The translations under genes and the position numbers were made by a program. Source: Flavobacterium sp. (GTDB lineage Bacteria > Bacteroidota > Bacteroidia > Flavobacteriales > Flavobacteriaceae). Taken from it: a stretch of 64,000 nt of DNA. Positions 7,266-14,995 of this stretch are shown one piece after another. The notes below the pieces were generated by a model, which searched no databases, was not told the DNA's origin, and saw only the letters and a list, made by a program, of their open reading frames with translations. The stretch spans positions 103,602 to 167,601 of the forward strand of contig DNNO01000021.1 of the NCBI GenBank assembly GCA_003497625.1, read 5' to 3'. The number at the start of each line of letters is the position of its first letter. Position 1 is the first letter of the stretch.

Positions 7266-9278
7266 TTAATTTACCAACGGAACTTTTAATTTTATAATTG
7301 TACCTTTTCCTTTTTCGGATGTAATAGAAATTTCACCTTTCATGGCTTCGGTTCTGCTTTTCATGTTTTTTAAGCCAATGCCGTTTTTGACTTTTTTCTC
7401 GTTAAAACCAACGCCGTTATCATTTATTTCTAAGTATAAAAAATCGTCTTCTGTGTCGAGTATTAATCCAATTTTAGTAGCATTTGCATATTTATTAATG
7501 TTGTTAAATGCTTCTTGAATTATGCGATAGACATTCATTTTGATTTCGGGACTCATATTATTCATTGCATCGTCATAATATATTTCGAAATTGCATTCTG
7601 GTGAATATGTTTCCTTTTGATTTTTTAAAAGTTCTTCCAAAATATTTTTAAAACCACTTTTATAAATTTCTGATTCATTATGTAAATGATGTGAAAAAGC
7701 TCTGATTTCTTGCTCTATGACTCTAATATAATCAATATGTTCAAGGGCTTTCTTGATGGTTTCTTCGTCTTGTCTTCTAGATATTGAAAATAAATTTAAT
7801 CTAACTCCTGCCAGTCTATTTAGAATATTATCATGAAGTTCTAAGCCAATATTTCGTTTTACATTTCTTCGAACCTCATCTATATCTTCCTGATTATTAA
7901 GCATCAATCTGTAAATTTCTTCGTTTGATTCTTGTTGCTGCTGTGCGAAAACCAATTCTTTGTGCTTACTTCTTTGATAAAGAATTACATAGAGTAGAAA
8001 ACTAAATGAAATAATCAATAGCGAAGCAATCAAAATAATTTTTCGTTGATTAGAGATCGTTTCTTTTTCAGAAATAATTTCGTCGGTTTCAAATTCAATT
8101 CTAGCTAGTTTGTTTCGAGTAGCTCTTTCTTGTTTTTGCAGACTATCGTTTAATTTGATGTAATCTCTAGCATAAGATAAGCCTTCTCTTGGCAGCAACT
8201 TCGTAAAAAAATCGAGAGTTACTAAAACTTCTTTGTTGTAACGTGATTCCTTAGCTAATTTGTTGGCTTCACTGTTAAGTTGAAGTGCTTTTAAAGTGTC
8301 GTTTTGAGAAAGGTAATATTCGGTAAGATGAATTCTACTGTTGATTTTTCCATATACATCATCTATTTCATCTCTTACCGCTAAAGCTGTTTGAAAATCT
8401 TTTAAACCTTCATTTTTATTAATTTTAAATCGAGAATAAGCAAAATTATCAAGTAAAGAAGCATAAAAAATTGGCTGACTCTGTCTAAGATTACCGATCT
8501 TTAATCCTTCAGCAAAAATTTGACTTGCTTCATCAAATTTATTAATACTCAAGTAAACAAACCCAATATTATTTAGTGTTTGTGCCTGGAATATAGGTTT
8601 ATAATTTGGATCATCAATTTTTTTAATTTGAAGTAAGGCCTTTTGATGATATTCTAAAGCTTTTCCATAATTTCCTAAACCTGATAAGGAACTTCCTAAA
8701 TTCGCATAGCTTTCATATATTAAATATTCATCTTTTAATTCTTTTGCAATACTTAAGACTTTAATAGTTTCAGATTCACTTCCCAAGAAATCCTTTTCAT
8801 ACGATAAAATATATGCCTTGTGTAATTTAGTATTTGCGAGATTAAGCTTGTCGTTTAATTTCTCATATTTTTTTTCAGCTGCTAAATAATAATAATAGGC
8901 GCTATCATTTTTTGAAAGGGAAAAATAATAATCTCCTAAGTAATATTCTGCTTTAGCAATGTTTAACGAATCATTATTTGATTTGGAAATTTCTAAAATT
9001 TTATTAGTAGTCTCTTTGTATTCATCATATTCTAGTAACATAAAATATCTATTAGCTAATTTAAAGTAATTTTTAACCTTCAAGGAATCACTATCACTAG
9101 CCTTTTGAATTATATATTTTGATGAATCGATAAATTTTAAACGTACGTCCTTATCCAAATTTACATTAGAACTGTTTTCAAAATAAGCATCTAATTTTTT
9201 TTGAATAATTGACTTATTCTCGTTTGAATTGCATCCAACGAGGATAAGAAAACCAAATAAAATTATTATCTGTTTCAA
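7266..9278 (-). CDS. TPR sensor histidine kinase (HisKA_3/NarX type) with lipoprotein signal
   Basis: 670 aa. Residues 1-16 form a lipoprotein signal with lipobox LVGC (C16). Residues about 65-390 are tandem TPR-like helical pairs (YYLGDYYFSL, YANLGSSLSGLGNYGKALEYHQKAL, NNIGFVYLSINKFDEA). One transmembrane helix lies at 414-434 and a coiled coil at about 436-475. The HisKA_3 H-box is GLELHDN with H482. The HATPase_c domain shows an N-box with N593 (QEAFNNINKYA), G1 DNGVGF (620-625) and G2 NGIGLKNM. The TPR domain should therefore lie outside the inner membrane with the kinase in the cytoplasm. It follows a 58-aa exported-peptide gene by 44 bases and precedes the response regulator by 32 bases. 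TPR domains bind peptides in other systems (Rap/PlcR family). Confidence 0.94.
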   Translation of the reverse strand: MKQIIILFGFLILVGCNSNENKSIIQKKLDAYFENSSNVNLDKDVRLKFIDSSKYIIQKASDSDSLKVKNYFKLANRYFMLLEYDEYKETTNKILEISKSNNDSLNIAKAEYYLGDYYFSLSKNDSAYYYYLAAEKKYEKLNDKLNLANTKLHKAYILSYEKDFLGSESETIKVLSIAKELKDEYLIYESYANLGSSLSGLGNYGKALEYHQKALLQIKKIDDPNYKPIFQAQTLNNIGFVYLSINKFDEASQIFAEGLKIGNLRQSQPIFYASLLDNFAYSRFKINKNEGLKDFQTALAVRDEIDDVYGKINSRIHLTEYYLSQNDTLKALQLNSEANKLAKESRYNKEVLVTLDFFTKLLPREGLSYARDYIKLNDSLQKQERATRNKLARIEFETDEIISEKETISNQRKIILIASLLIISFSFLLYVILYQRSKHKELVFAQQQQESNEEIYRLMLNNQEDIDEVRRNVKRNIGLELHDNILNRLAGVRLNLFSISRRQDEETIKKALEHIDYIRVIEQEIRAFSHHLHNESEIYKSGFKNILEELLKNQKETYSPECNFEIYYDDAMNNMSPEIKMNVYRIIQEAFNNINKYANATKIGLILDTEDDFLYLEINDNGVGFNEKKVKNGIGLKNMKSRTEAMKGEISITSEKGKGTIIKLKVPLVN

Positions 9279-9322
9279 TGAAAGAGTTGCTTTTGGACAA
9301 ATTTACTATTTAAAGATAAAAA

Positions 9323-9499
9323 TTAATCTCTTTTTACAATTAATATTGGCGTTCTTGAAGTTACTAGACTCTCTGTTTTAATGTTGTTCATTTTTTCAAT
9401 TTTATAAGCCATTACTTTTTCAATTGAATCATTCTCTCTGTTGGTTGGCATATTTGACAAAAACAAAGAACTTACTATTAATAATGCTACTGTTTTCAT
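9323..9499 (-). CDS. 58-aa exported peptide, C-terminus TPILIVKRD
   Basis: Reading the minus strand from the ATG at 9499-9497 gives 58 codons then TAA. Residues 1-16 (MKTVALLIVSSLFLSN) are a hydrophobic signal segment; the mature part is polar and ends TPILIVKRD. The gene lies 19 bases after the 79-aa lipoprotein gene, whose product ends TPLVVIKRD, and 44 bases before the TPR histidine kinase. The two stop regions share TTAATCTCTTTTTA on the plus strand, so they look like diverged tandem duplicates. No family is recognised. A role as ligand or modulator of the kinase is inference; it is short enough to be missed by ordinary gene calling. Confidence 0.72.
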   Translation of the reverse strand: MKTVALLIVSSLFLSNMPTNRENDSIEKVMAYKIEKMNNIKTESLVTSRTPILIVKRD

Positions 9500-9518
9500 T
9501 TTTCTTTTCTTTTTATAA

Positions 9519-9758
9519 TTAATCTCTTTTTATAACTACTAGGGGTGTTCCATCTTCTTTTGCAATATCATCTATTTGAATTTCTTCTTCTTTGATAGTA
9601 TCCGACTGAGATTCATCACCTTCTCTTGCTTGCATTTGTTGCATGTTTTCTGATAGTTTAATAGCTCTTTCTAAATCCTCATCTTGCTCGTCTGTTGAAC
9701 ATGAGAATAACACTACACTAACCATTAATAAACCGAATAATTTTACTGTGTTTTTCAT
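9519..9758 (-). CDS. 79-aa acidic lipoprotein, C-terminus TPLVVIKRD
   Basis: 79 aa. Residues 1-19 are a signal ending VLFS before C20, a lipobox. The mature protein starts CSTDEQDEDLE, an acidic tract after the cysteine like the surface-export signals described for Bacteroidota lipoproteins. The middle is low-complexity and acidic. Residues 71-79 (TPLVVIKRD) match the C-terminus of the next gene's 58-aa product (TPILIVKRD) in pattern. It is the first gene of the operon and is preceded by operator copy B with a 68-base leader. No family is recognised. It could be a peptide precursor, a surface ligand, or a small envelope lipoprotein unrelated to signalling; the shared C-terminus favours the first two. 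Confidence 0.78.
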   Translation of the reverse strand: MKNTVKLFGLLMVSVVLFSCSTDEQDEDLERAIKLSENMQQMQAREGDESQSDTIKEEEIQIDDIAKEDGTPLVVIKRD

Positions 9759-9826
9759 TGGGATAAAATTTTAATTGTTTGTTATTTGTTTTTATATTTT
9801 TAATTGGATTTTTTGTCGATTTTTGC

Positions 9827-9903
9827 ATTATAAAAGTACTTAACCCTTTTTATAATCTTGTTACAGATTTTCTGTACATTTTCACTTTTATTTTTCAGTG
9901 TTT
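9827..9903 (-). promoter_or_regulatory. operator-like repeat copy B with promoter-like box
   Basis: 9858-9903 is the second copy of the 46-bp block (44 of 46 identical to 6496-6541) with the core TACAGA-N3-TCTGTA. On the minus strand, 18 bases later, comes GTACTTTTATAAT (9827-9839), 68 bases before the start of the lipoprotein/peptide/kinase operon. The block ends 11 bases before the ATG of the divergent metallophosphatase, so binding there could affect both directions. Confidence 0.7.
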
Positions 9904-9914
9904 ATTGAGTTTTT

Positions 9915-10649
9915 ATGAAAAAATTTGTCATCGGAGACATCCACGGAGGTCTAAAAGCATTACTTCAGGTACTAAAAAAAATTAACTGCGATAAAAACGA
10001 CACATTAATTTTTTTAGGAGACTATGTTGATGGTTGGAGCGAATCGCCAGCCGTTTTAGATTTTCTGATAGAATTACAAAAAAAACAACCTTGTGTTTTT
10101 ATTCGAGGCAATCACGACGAACTTCTATTGGATTGGTTATTAGGTAATAACGAAAACATTGATGAAAAATTGTGGTTTCAACATGGTGGTGAAGCTACAG
10201 TGTTATCCTATCAAAATATTAACGCCGAAACAAAAGAAAAACACATACAGTTTTTACAGTCATTACAAGATTATTACTTAGATGATAAAAATCGATTGTT
10301 TATTCATGCTGGTTTTACTAATATGAAAGGAGTGGAACACGAGTTTTTTAAACCTTTATTTTATTGGGATAGAACTTTGTGGGAAACAGCTTTAGCAATT
10401 GATAATCAACTTTCAAAAGATGCTATTACCTATCCACTGCGTTTAAAAATTTATAACGAAATTTTCATTGGACACACTCCTGTAACTAAAATTGATGAAA
10501 CAATCCCAGTAAATAAGGCCTGCGTTTGGAATGTAGATACCGGAGCTGCTTTCAAAGGAAAACTTACTATCATGGATGTTGATACCAAAGAATTTTGGCA
10601 AAGTGATTCATTACCAGAGTTATATCCAACCGAAAAAGGCAGGAATTAA
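9915..10649 (+). CDS. metallophosphatase of the PPP superfamily
   Basis: 244 aa. The calcineurin-like metal motifs are in order: GDIHG (D8, H10), GDYVDGW (D36), GNHDE (N66, H67) and a later GHTPV near residue 195. This is the layout of bacterial serine/threonine phosphatases and symmetrical dinucleoside tetraphosphatases; the length fits both, so the substrate is open. Two metal ions would bind in a cytoplasmic enzyme, as no signal peptide is seen. It is divergent from the peptide/kinase operon, and its ATG lies 11 bases from operator copy B, so it may be co-regulated. Confidence 0.92.
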   Translation: MKKFVIGDIHGGLKALLQVLKKINCDKNDTLIFLGDYVDGWSESPAVLDFLIELQKKQPCVFIRGNHDELLLDWLLGNNENIDEKLWFQHGGEATVLSYQNINAETKEKHIQFLQSLQDYYLDDKNRLFIHAGFTNMKGVEHEFFKPLFYWDRTLWETALAIDNQLSKDAITYPLRLKIYNEIFIGHTPVTKIDETIPVNKACVWNVDTGAAFKGKLTIMDVDTKEFWQSDSLPELYPTEKGRN

Positions 10650-10657
10650 TTTATTCC

Positions 10658-10665
10658 TATATTTG
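10658..10665 (+). promoter_or_regulatory. -7 box TATATTTG upstream of the barrel protein gene
   Basis: TATATTTG matches the Bacteroidota -7 consensus TAnnTTTG and lies 23 bases before the ATG at 10689. No TTG box at the usual spacing is visible, so support is partial. Confidence 0.4.
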
Positions 10666-10688
10666 TACTCAATTTTAATTTTAATACG

Positions 10689-11186
10689 ATGAAAAAAATT
10701 TTAACAGTAGTTTGTTTATTAGCCGCAGTTCAAATCTCAAATGCGCAGGTTTTTAAAGGTAAAGGAGATACAAAATTCCAAGTGGGAGCAAACATTCAAG
10801 AAAAAGGAACTGGAGTAATTGCCACTTATGATAGAGGAATAGGAACAAATATGTCGTTTGGTTTTACCTCTTTATATTTATTAGGAATTGAAGAAGTAGC
10901 TGGAGAGAAACCAAATTTTGATGATCGTTTTGATTTAAGAGCTCGTTTTAGTGCTAATATTGCCGATGTTTTTGGTATTGAAGAAAAAGTAGATATTTAT
11001 CCTGGATTAAATATTGGGATTAAAAATTTTGGTGCACATTTTGGTGTTCGCTATTTTATTACCGATGGTTTCGGCTTGTACTCAGAAATACAATTACCAA
11101 TAGCACATTACGATAATGATCCAAGAGGATTTGAAAAATATAACAATCAGTTTAACTTGTCTATTGGCGCAAGTTTTAATCTGTAA
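10689..11186 (+). CDS. small outer-membrane beta-barrel-like protein (DUF6646-like)
   Basis: 165 aa. Residues 1-19 are a signal peptide ending ISNAQ. The rest alternates amphipathic strands with turns (GANIQEKGTGVIATYDRGI, FGFTSLYLLGI, FDLRARFSANI) and ends in a terminal strand NLSIGASFNL with a C-terminal hydrophobic residue, as in outer-membrane barrels. Its size suggests six to eight strands. It resembles a conserved Flavobacteriaceae family of unknown function. It is monocistronic: it has its own -7 box and a strong terminator at 11208-11239. Confidence 0.75.
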   Translation: MKKILTVVCLLAAVQISNAQVFKGKGDTKFQVGANIQEKGTGVIATYDRGIGTNMSFGFTSLYLLGIEEVAGEKPNFDDRFDLRARFSANIADVFGIEEKVDIYPGLNIGIKNFGAHFGVRYFITDGFGLYSEIQLPIAHYDNDPRGFEKYNNQFNLSIGASFNL

Positions 11187-11207
11187 ACCAATATTTGAAT
11201 TTATTTT

Positions 11208-11239
11208 AAAGCAACTCCTTAAAAAAGTTGCTTTTTTTT
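11208..11239 (+). terminator. rho-independent terminator after the barrel gene
   Basis: AAAGCAACT pairs with AGTTGCTTT around a 9-base loop and is followed by a T run. Confidence 0.85.
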
Positions 11240-11260
11240 ATGCCATTTTGTTACAATTTA

Positions 11261-11268
11261 TACCTTTG
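11261..11268 (+). promoter_or_regulatory. -7 box TACCTTTG upstream of the PhnA-like gene
   Basis: TACCTTTG fits TAnnTTTG and sits 35 bases before the ATG at 11304, just after the preceding terminator. The -33 element is not clear. Confidence 0.4.
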
Positions 11269-11303
11269 TCTCAAATTATTTATTTACGTAAAATCCATTC
11301 AAA

Positions 11304-11879
11304 ATGAGTGTAATAGAAAAAAAACTGAAAGACCGCAGTGGTTCAGTTTGCGAAATTAGTGGTGCTGAACATGATTTAGTTGTGTATACGTTACCACCTC
11401 ACACTGCAGAAAGCTTAGAACATTCGGTTTTAATTGCTAAACACTTGAAAGACCAAATTGAAAACCCAGAAACCATGAATGAAAATGACTGGAGAGGGTT
11501 ATCAGATAGTATGTGGAATGAGCATTTACCTGTTCAAATTTTATCTTGGCGTATGTTGGCTCGTTTAAAAAACAACGATTTGCTTGACATGATGTACTTA
11601 GACGAAGAAGCATTAGAATGGGCAAAAGCAACAGGCGAAGGCACAGAAGAAGACGAAAACAAAATTGTACATAAAGACAGTAACGGCGTTATTTTACAAG
11701 ATGGCGACTCGGTAGTGTTAATTAAAGATTTAGATGTAAAAGGCGCAACCTTTACTGCAAAACGTGGAGCTGCCGTACACAACATTAAATTAGTTTGGGA
11801 CGACGCAAACCTTATTGAAGGTAGAGTGGAAAACCAAAATATTTATATTTTAACACAATACGTGAAGAAGACGAAGTAA
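11304..11879 (+). CDS. PhnA/YjdM-like protein
   Basis: 191 aa. The C-terminal 70 residues (DGDSVVLIKDLDVKG through ILTQYVKK) match the PhnA C-terminal beta domain found in YjdM proteins. The N-terminal part lacks the CxxC zinc ribbon of enterobacterial YjdM, apart from single cysteines, and carries a helical region with WRMLARLKNN. The historical link to alkylphosphonate use is not supported for this family; its function is unknown. It is monocistronic, with a -7 box upstream and a terminator at 11914-11945. Confidence 0.82.
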   Translation: MSVIEKKLKDRSGSVCEISGAEHDLVVYTLPPHTAESLEHSVLIAKHLKDQIENPETMNENDWRGLSDSMWNEHLPVQILSWRMLARLKNNDLLDMMYLDEEALEWAKATGEGTEEDENKIVHKDSNGVILQDGDSVVLIKDLDVKGATFTAKRGAAVHNIKLVWDDANLIEGRVENQNIYILTQYVKKTK

Positions 11880-11913
11880 TTTTCAATGTGCCGATGCGGC
11901 AATATCACAATAG

Positions 11914-11945
11914 AAAACCCTGCAAATTTGATTTGTGGGGTTTTT
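11914..11945 (+). terminator. rho-independent terminator after the PhnA-like gene
   Basis: AACCC and CAAAT pair with ATTTG and GGGTT around a TTG loop, with a two-base internal bulge on each side, and are followed by T residues. Confidence 0.75.
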
Positions 11946-11961
11946 GGTTTTACTATTTTGG

Positions 11962-11969
11962 TATATTTG
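11962..11969 (+). promoter_or_regulatory. promoter-like TATATTTG upstream of the LRR gene
   Basis: TATATTTG fits the -7 consensus. A TTTG lies 15 bases upstream (11943-11946), slightly closer than the usual spacing. The ATG is at 12018. Confidence 0.45.
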
Positions 11970-12017
11970 TAAATCAAAAACAACGAGTAAAAATAATCGA
12001 AGCAAAAATTATTTATA

Positions 12018-13181
12018 ATGAGAAAAACTATATACCTGTTATTTAGTTTATTAATTTGTTCAACCAACATTTTAAAAGCACAAAATTTAAATAAAAACTC
12101 AAAAGAACAATTAGATTTTGAAGAAAAAGAAAGTTTAGTTTTTAATGATAAAAATTTGACCGAATTTCCAAAAGAAATTTTAAACTATAAAAACCTTAAG
12201 GAATTAAAATTCATTGATTGCCCAATAAATAGTATTCCTGATTGGATTGAAAAACTAGATTCTTTAAAAACAATTACTATAAAAAATGGTGCTCTTTATG
12301 AAATAAACCCTAAATTATGTAAACTGATCTCTTTGGAAGAGTTGATTTTACATAAAAATAATTTATCCACTTTACCAAGTTCTTTTTCAAATCTAAAAGA
12401 ACTAAAAACAATTGTATTAAGTGAAAATCAATTTGAGACACTACCTGATTGTTTATTTGAATTAAAAAACTTAACCTTTTTAAATGTAGATAAAAATTAT
12501 TTAGTTGAATTTCCTGAAAAATTAGGCAAACTAACAAAACTAACAACATTAAGAGCAAAAAATAATAATTTAATTCAACTAAACAATTCAATTCAAAATT
12601 TAAAGGAATTAGATCAATTGTTTCTTCAAGATAATCAAATTATAGAATTACCTGAGTCAATAGGCGAACTAATTAATCTTAGAGGTTTGGAATTGACAGG
12701 CAATAAATTAAAAACGTTACCACAATCATTTAGCAATTTAAAAAATTTAGAGTGGTTATGTATGTTTGATAACAAATTGTTTTCTGAATTTCCCGAAAAT
12801 ATTGGTGGTTTAGAAAAATTAACTAATCTACAACTCTCAAAATCTAAAATTAAGTCATTACCTGAAAGCTTTGTTAATTTACAAAAACTTCATTTACTTG
12901 ACTTAGGCAGAAACGAACTTTTAGGATTTCCTATACAAATCACTTCTTTAAAAAATCTTTCAACCTTAGAATTGTATGGAAATAATATTTTGTCTATACC
13001 CGATGAAATATCACTTTTAACTAATTTGAGAAAATTAAATCTGTCATATAATTCAATTACAACATTAAATGAAAAAATATTGCTTTTAGAAAATCTTAGA
13101 GAGTTAAAAATATTTGGCAATAAAATAAATTCAATTCCAAATAGCTTAAAAACAAAAAGCCCATTAAAAATAATAAATTAA
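12018..13181 (+). CDS. exported leucine-rich repeat protein
   Basis: 387 aa. Residues 1-22 are a signal peptide ending LKAQ. From about residue 45 to the end it is built of roughly 14 LRR units of 23 residues with the pattern LPxxhxxLxxLxxLxLxxNxh (for example ENQFETLPDCLFELKNLTFL). There is no anchor, catalytic domain or C-terminal sorting domain, so it is probably secreted or periplasmic. LRR solenoids bind proteins, but the partner is unknown. The gene is more AT-rich than its neighbours, as expected for Asn/Lys/Leu-rich repeats. It is bounded by a promoter-like box and a bidirectional terminator. Confidence 0.88.
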   Translation: MRKTIYLLFSLLICSTNILKAQNLNKNSKEQLDFEEKESLVFNDKNLTEFPKEILNYKNLKELKFIDCPINSIPDWIEKLDSLKTITIKNGALYEINPKLCKLISLEELILHKNNLSTLPSSFSNLKELKTIVLSENQFETLPDCLFELKNLTFLNVDKNYLVEFPEKLGKLTKLTTLRAKNNNLIQLNNSIQNLKELDQLFLQDNQIIELPESIGELINLRGLELTGNKLKTLPQSFSNLKNLEWLCMFDNKLFSEFPENIGGLEKLTNLQLSKSKIKSLPESFVNLQKLHLLDLGRNELLGFPIQITSLKNLSTLELYGNNILSIPDEISLLTNLRKLNLSYNSITTLNEKILLLENLRELKIFGNKINSIPNSLKTKSPLKIIN

Positions 13182-13271
13182 ATCAACAAGTTCCATCACA
13201 AACCTCTCTAGTCAACTAACTAAATATACCAAAATAGCGCTGAATTGCATTCCGTGCACACAAAGTAAAAC

Positions 13272-13300
13272 AAAAAAACCCTGCAATTGCAGGGTTTTTC
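13272..13300. terminator. bidirectional terminator between the LRR and ALDH genes
   Basis: The perfect palindrome AAAACCCTGCA/TGCAGGGTTTT has A and T runs on both sides and serves the converging genes. Confidence 0.85.
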
Positions 13301-13314
13301 TATATCCAAAAGTA

Positions 13315-13349
13315 ACTAATCACTAATTACTTTTCACTAATCACTTATT
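13315..13349. repeat. ACT-phased heptad array
   Basis: Five heptads, ACTAATC, ACTAATT, ACTTTTC, ACTAATC and ACTTATT, run right up to the stop codon of the aldehyde dehydrogenase gene (minus strand, stop at 13350-13352). No inverted partner is seen. Confidence 0.8.
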
Positions 13350-14900
13350 TTAAAAATCAAACTTAATACCTTGAGCTAAAGGTAACGCTGTTCCGTAGTT
13401 AATGGTGTTAGTTTGTCTTCTCATGTAAGCTTTCCATGCATCAGAACCTGATTCACGGCCACCACCGGTTTCTTTTTCACCACCAAAAGCACCACCAATT
13501 TCAGCACCAGAAGTTCCAATGTTTACGTTAGCAATACCACAATCAGAACCCGCAGCAGAAAGGAATAATTCCATTTCTCTCATGTTGTTGGTAAAGATAG
13601 AAGAAGATAATCCTTGAGGAACTGCATTTTGCATTGCAATCGCTTCTTCAATTGTGCTGTATTTCATTACATATAAAACTGGAGCAAAAGTTTCGTGTTG
13701 CACGATTTCGAACTCGTTTTTCGCTTCGATAATACATGGTTTTACATAACAACCGCTTTCGTAACCTTTTCCTTCTAAAACACCACCTTCTACAATTACT
13801 CTTCCACCTTCTGCTTTAGCTTTTGCAATCGCATCTAAATAATCTTGAACCGCACCTTTATCGATAAGTGGTCCCACGTGATTGTTAGCATCTAATGGAT
13901 TTCCAATTTTTAACTGTGCATAAGCTTTTGCTAAAACGTCTAATGTTTTATCGTAAACACTTTCGTGAACAATTAATCTACGAGTTGAAGTACAACGTTG
14001 ACCCGCTGTTCCTACCGCTCCAAAAACTGCTCCTACCAATACCATTGATAAATCAGCTTCTTGAGAAACGATGATAGCGTTGTTTCCACCTAATTCTAAG
14101 ATTGTATTTCCAAAACGCTCAGCTACCGTTTTTGATACGTGACGACCAATTCTTGTAGAACCTGTAAACGATACTAATGGAATACGTTTGTCATTATTGA
14201 TTAAATCTCCAGACTCGTTACCCACAACTAAACAGCTGATTCCTTCTGGTAAATTGTTTCTTTCTAATACCGTTTGAATGATGTTTTGACACGCTACACC
14301 ACATAAAGGTGTTTTTGAACTTGGTTTCCAAATACATACATCACCACAAATCCAAGCTAACATCGTGTTCCAAGACCAAACCGCTACTGGGAAGTTGAAA
14401 GCAGAGATGATTCCAACAATTCCAAACGGATGCCATTGCTCATACATTCTGTGCATTGGACGTTCTGAATGCATCGTTAATCCGTGTAATTGACGTGATA
14501 AACCTACTGCAAAATCACAGATGTCAATCATTTCCTGAACTTCTCCAAGACCTTCTTGATACGATTTACCCATTTCAAAAGACACTAATTTTCCTAATGC
14601 TTCTTTGTGCTTACGTAATTCTTCTCCCATTTGACGCACGATTTCCCCTCTTTTTGGAGCCGGAACCAAACGCCATGTTTTGAAAGCTTCTTCTGCAGCA
14701 CTCATAGCTGTTTCGTAATCTTCTTTTGTTGAAGATTTTACTTTTCCAATCAAATCTCCTGTTGCAGGTGAATATGATTCGATGATTTTTCCGTTAGAAA
14801 ACCACTTTGTTCCAGTAGAAGTTCCTTCGTTAATTTCTTTAATGCCTAATTGTTGCAAAGCTTCTTGCATACCAAATTGAATTGCTGCTTCAGATATCAT
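13350..14900 (-). CDS. ALDH7-family aldehyde dehydrogenase, probable alpha-aminoadipic semialdehyde dehydrogenase
   Basis: 516 aa, the ALDH7/antiquitin length. Catalytic residues are E269 (ELGGNN) and C303 (GQRCTSTRR); FNFPVAVWSWN and HSERPMHRMYEQWHPFG are typical of ALDH7 rather than ALDH8. The family oxidises Delta1-piperideine-6-carboxylate / alpha-aminoadipic semialdehyde to alpha-aminoadipate in lysine catabolism with NAD. The gene lies 95 bases downstream of a 3-hydroxyanthranilate dioxygenase gene on the same strand, which raises the alternative of a kynurenine-route semialdehyde; the sequence motifs favour the lysine role. A box reading TACATTTG on the minus strand (14944-14937) suggests its own promoter. 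Confidence 0.9.
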   Translation of the reverse strand: MISEAAIQFGMQEALQQLGIKEINEGTSTGTKWFSNGKIIESYSPATGDLIGKVKSSTKEDYETAMSAAEEAFKTWRLVPAPKRGEIVRQMGEELRKHKEALGKLVSFEMGKSYQEGLGEVQEMIDICDFAVGLSRQLHGLTMHSERPMHRMYEQWHPFGIVGIISAFNFPVAVWSWNTMLAWICGDVCIWKPSSKTPLCGVACQNIIQTVLERNNLPEGISCLVVGNESGDLINNDKRIPLVSFTGSTRIGRHVSKTVAERFGNTILELGGNNAIIVSQEADLSMVLVGAVFGAVGTAGQRCTSTRRLIVHESVYDKTLDVLAKAYAQLKIGNPLDANNHVGPLIDKGAVQDYLDAIAKAKAEGGRVIVEGGVLEGKGYESGCYVKPCIIEAKNEFEIVQHETFAPVLYVMKYSTIEEAIAMQNAVPQGLSSSIFTNNMREMELFLSAAGSDCGIANVNIGTSGAEIGGAFGGEKETGGGRESGSDAWKAYMRRQTNTINYGTALPLAQGIKFDF

Positions 14901-14995
14901 TTTATAACTTTTTATTCGGTTTTTGTTAAATTTTTACAAATGTAAAAAATATATTTTAATAATTGTGTGTCTCAAGTTACACAGCTGTTTTTTAA

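Noticed and set aside
6496..9903. The 46-bp repeats as ends of a transposon carrying the kinase operon
   Set aside because: They are direct, not terminal inverted repeats, no transposase is present, and each sits at the same distance from a promoter-like box, which fits regulation better.
9779..9985. Plus-strand frame over operator copy B running into the metallophosphatase gene
   Set aside because: It reads through the regulatory block in a different frame from the phosphatase and has only F/L/I-rich composition from AT-rich DNA.
11843..12070. Minus-strand frame across the PhnA-like gene end and LRR gene start
   Set aside because: It spans a terminator and a promoter-like box and overlaps two supported genes on the other strand.
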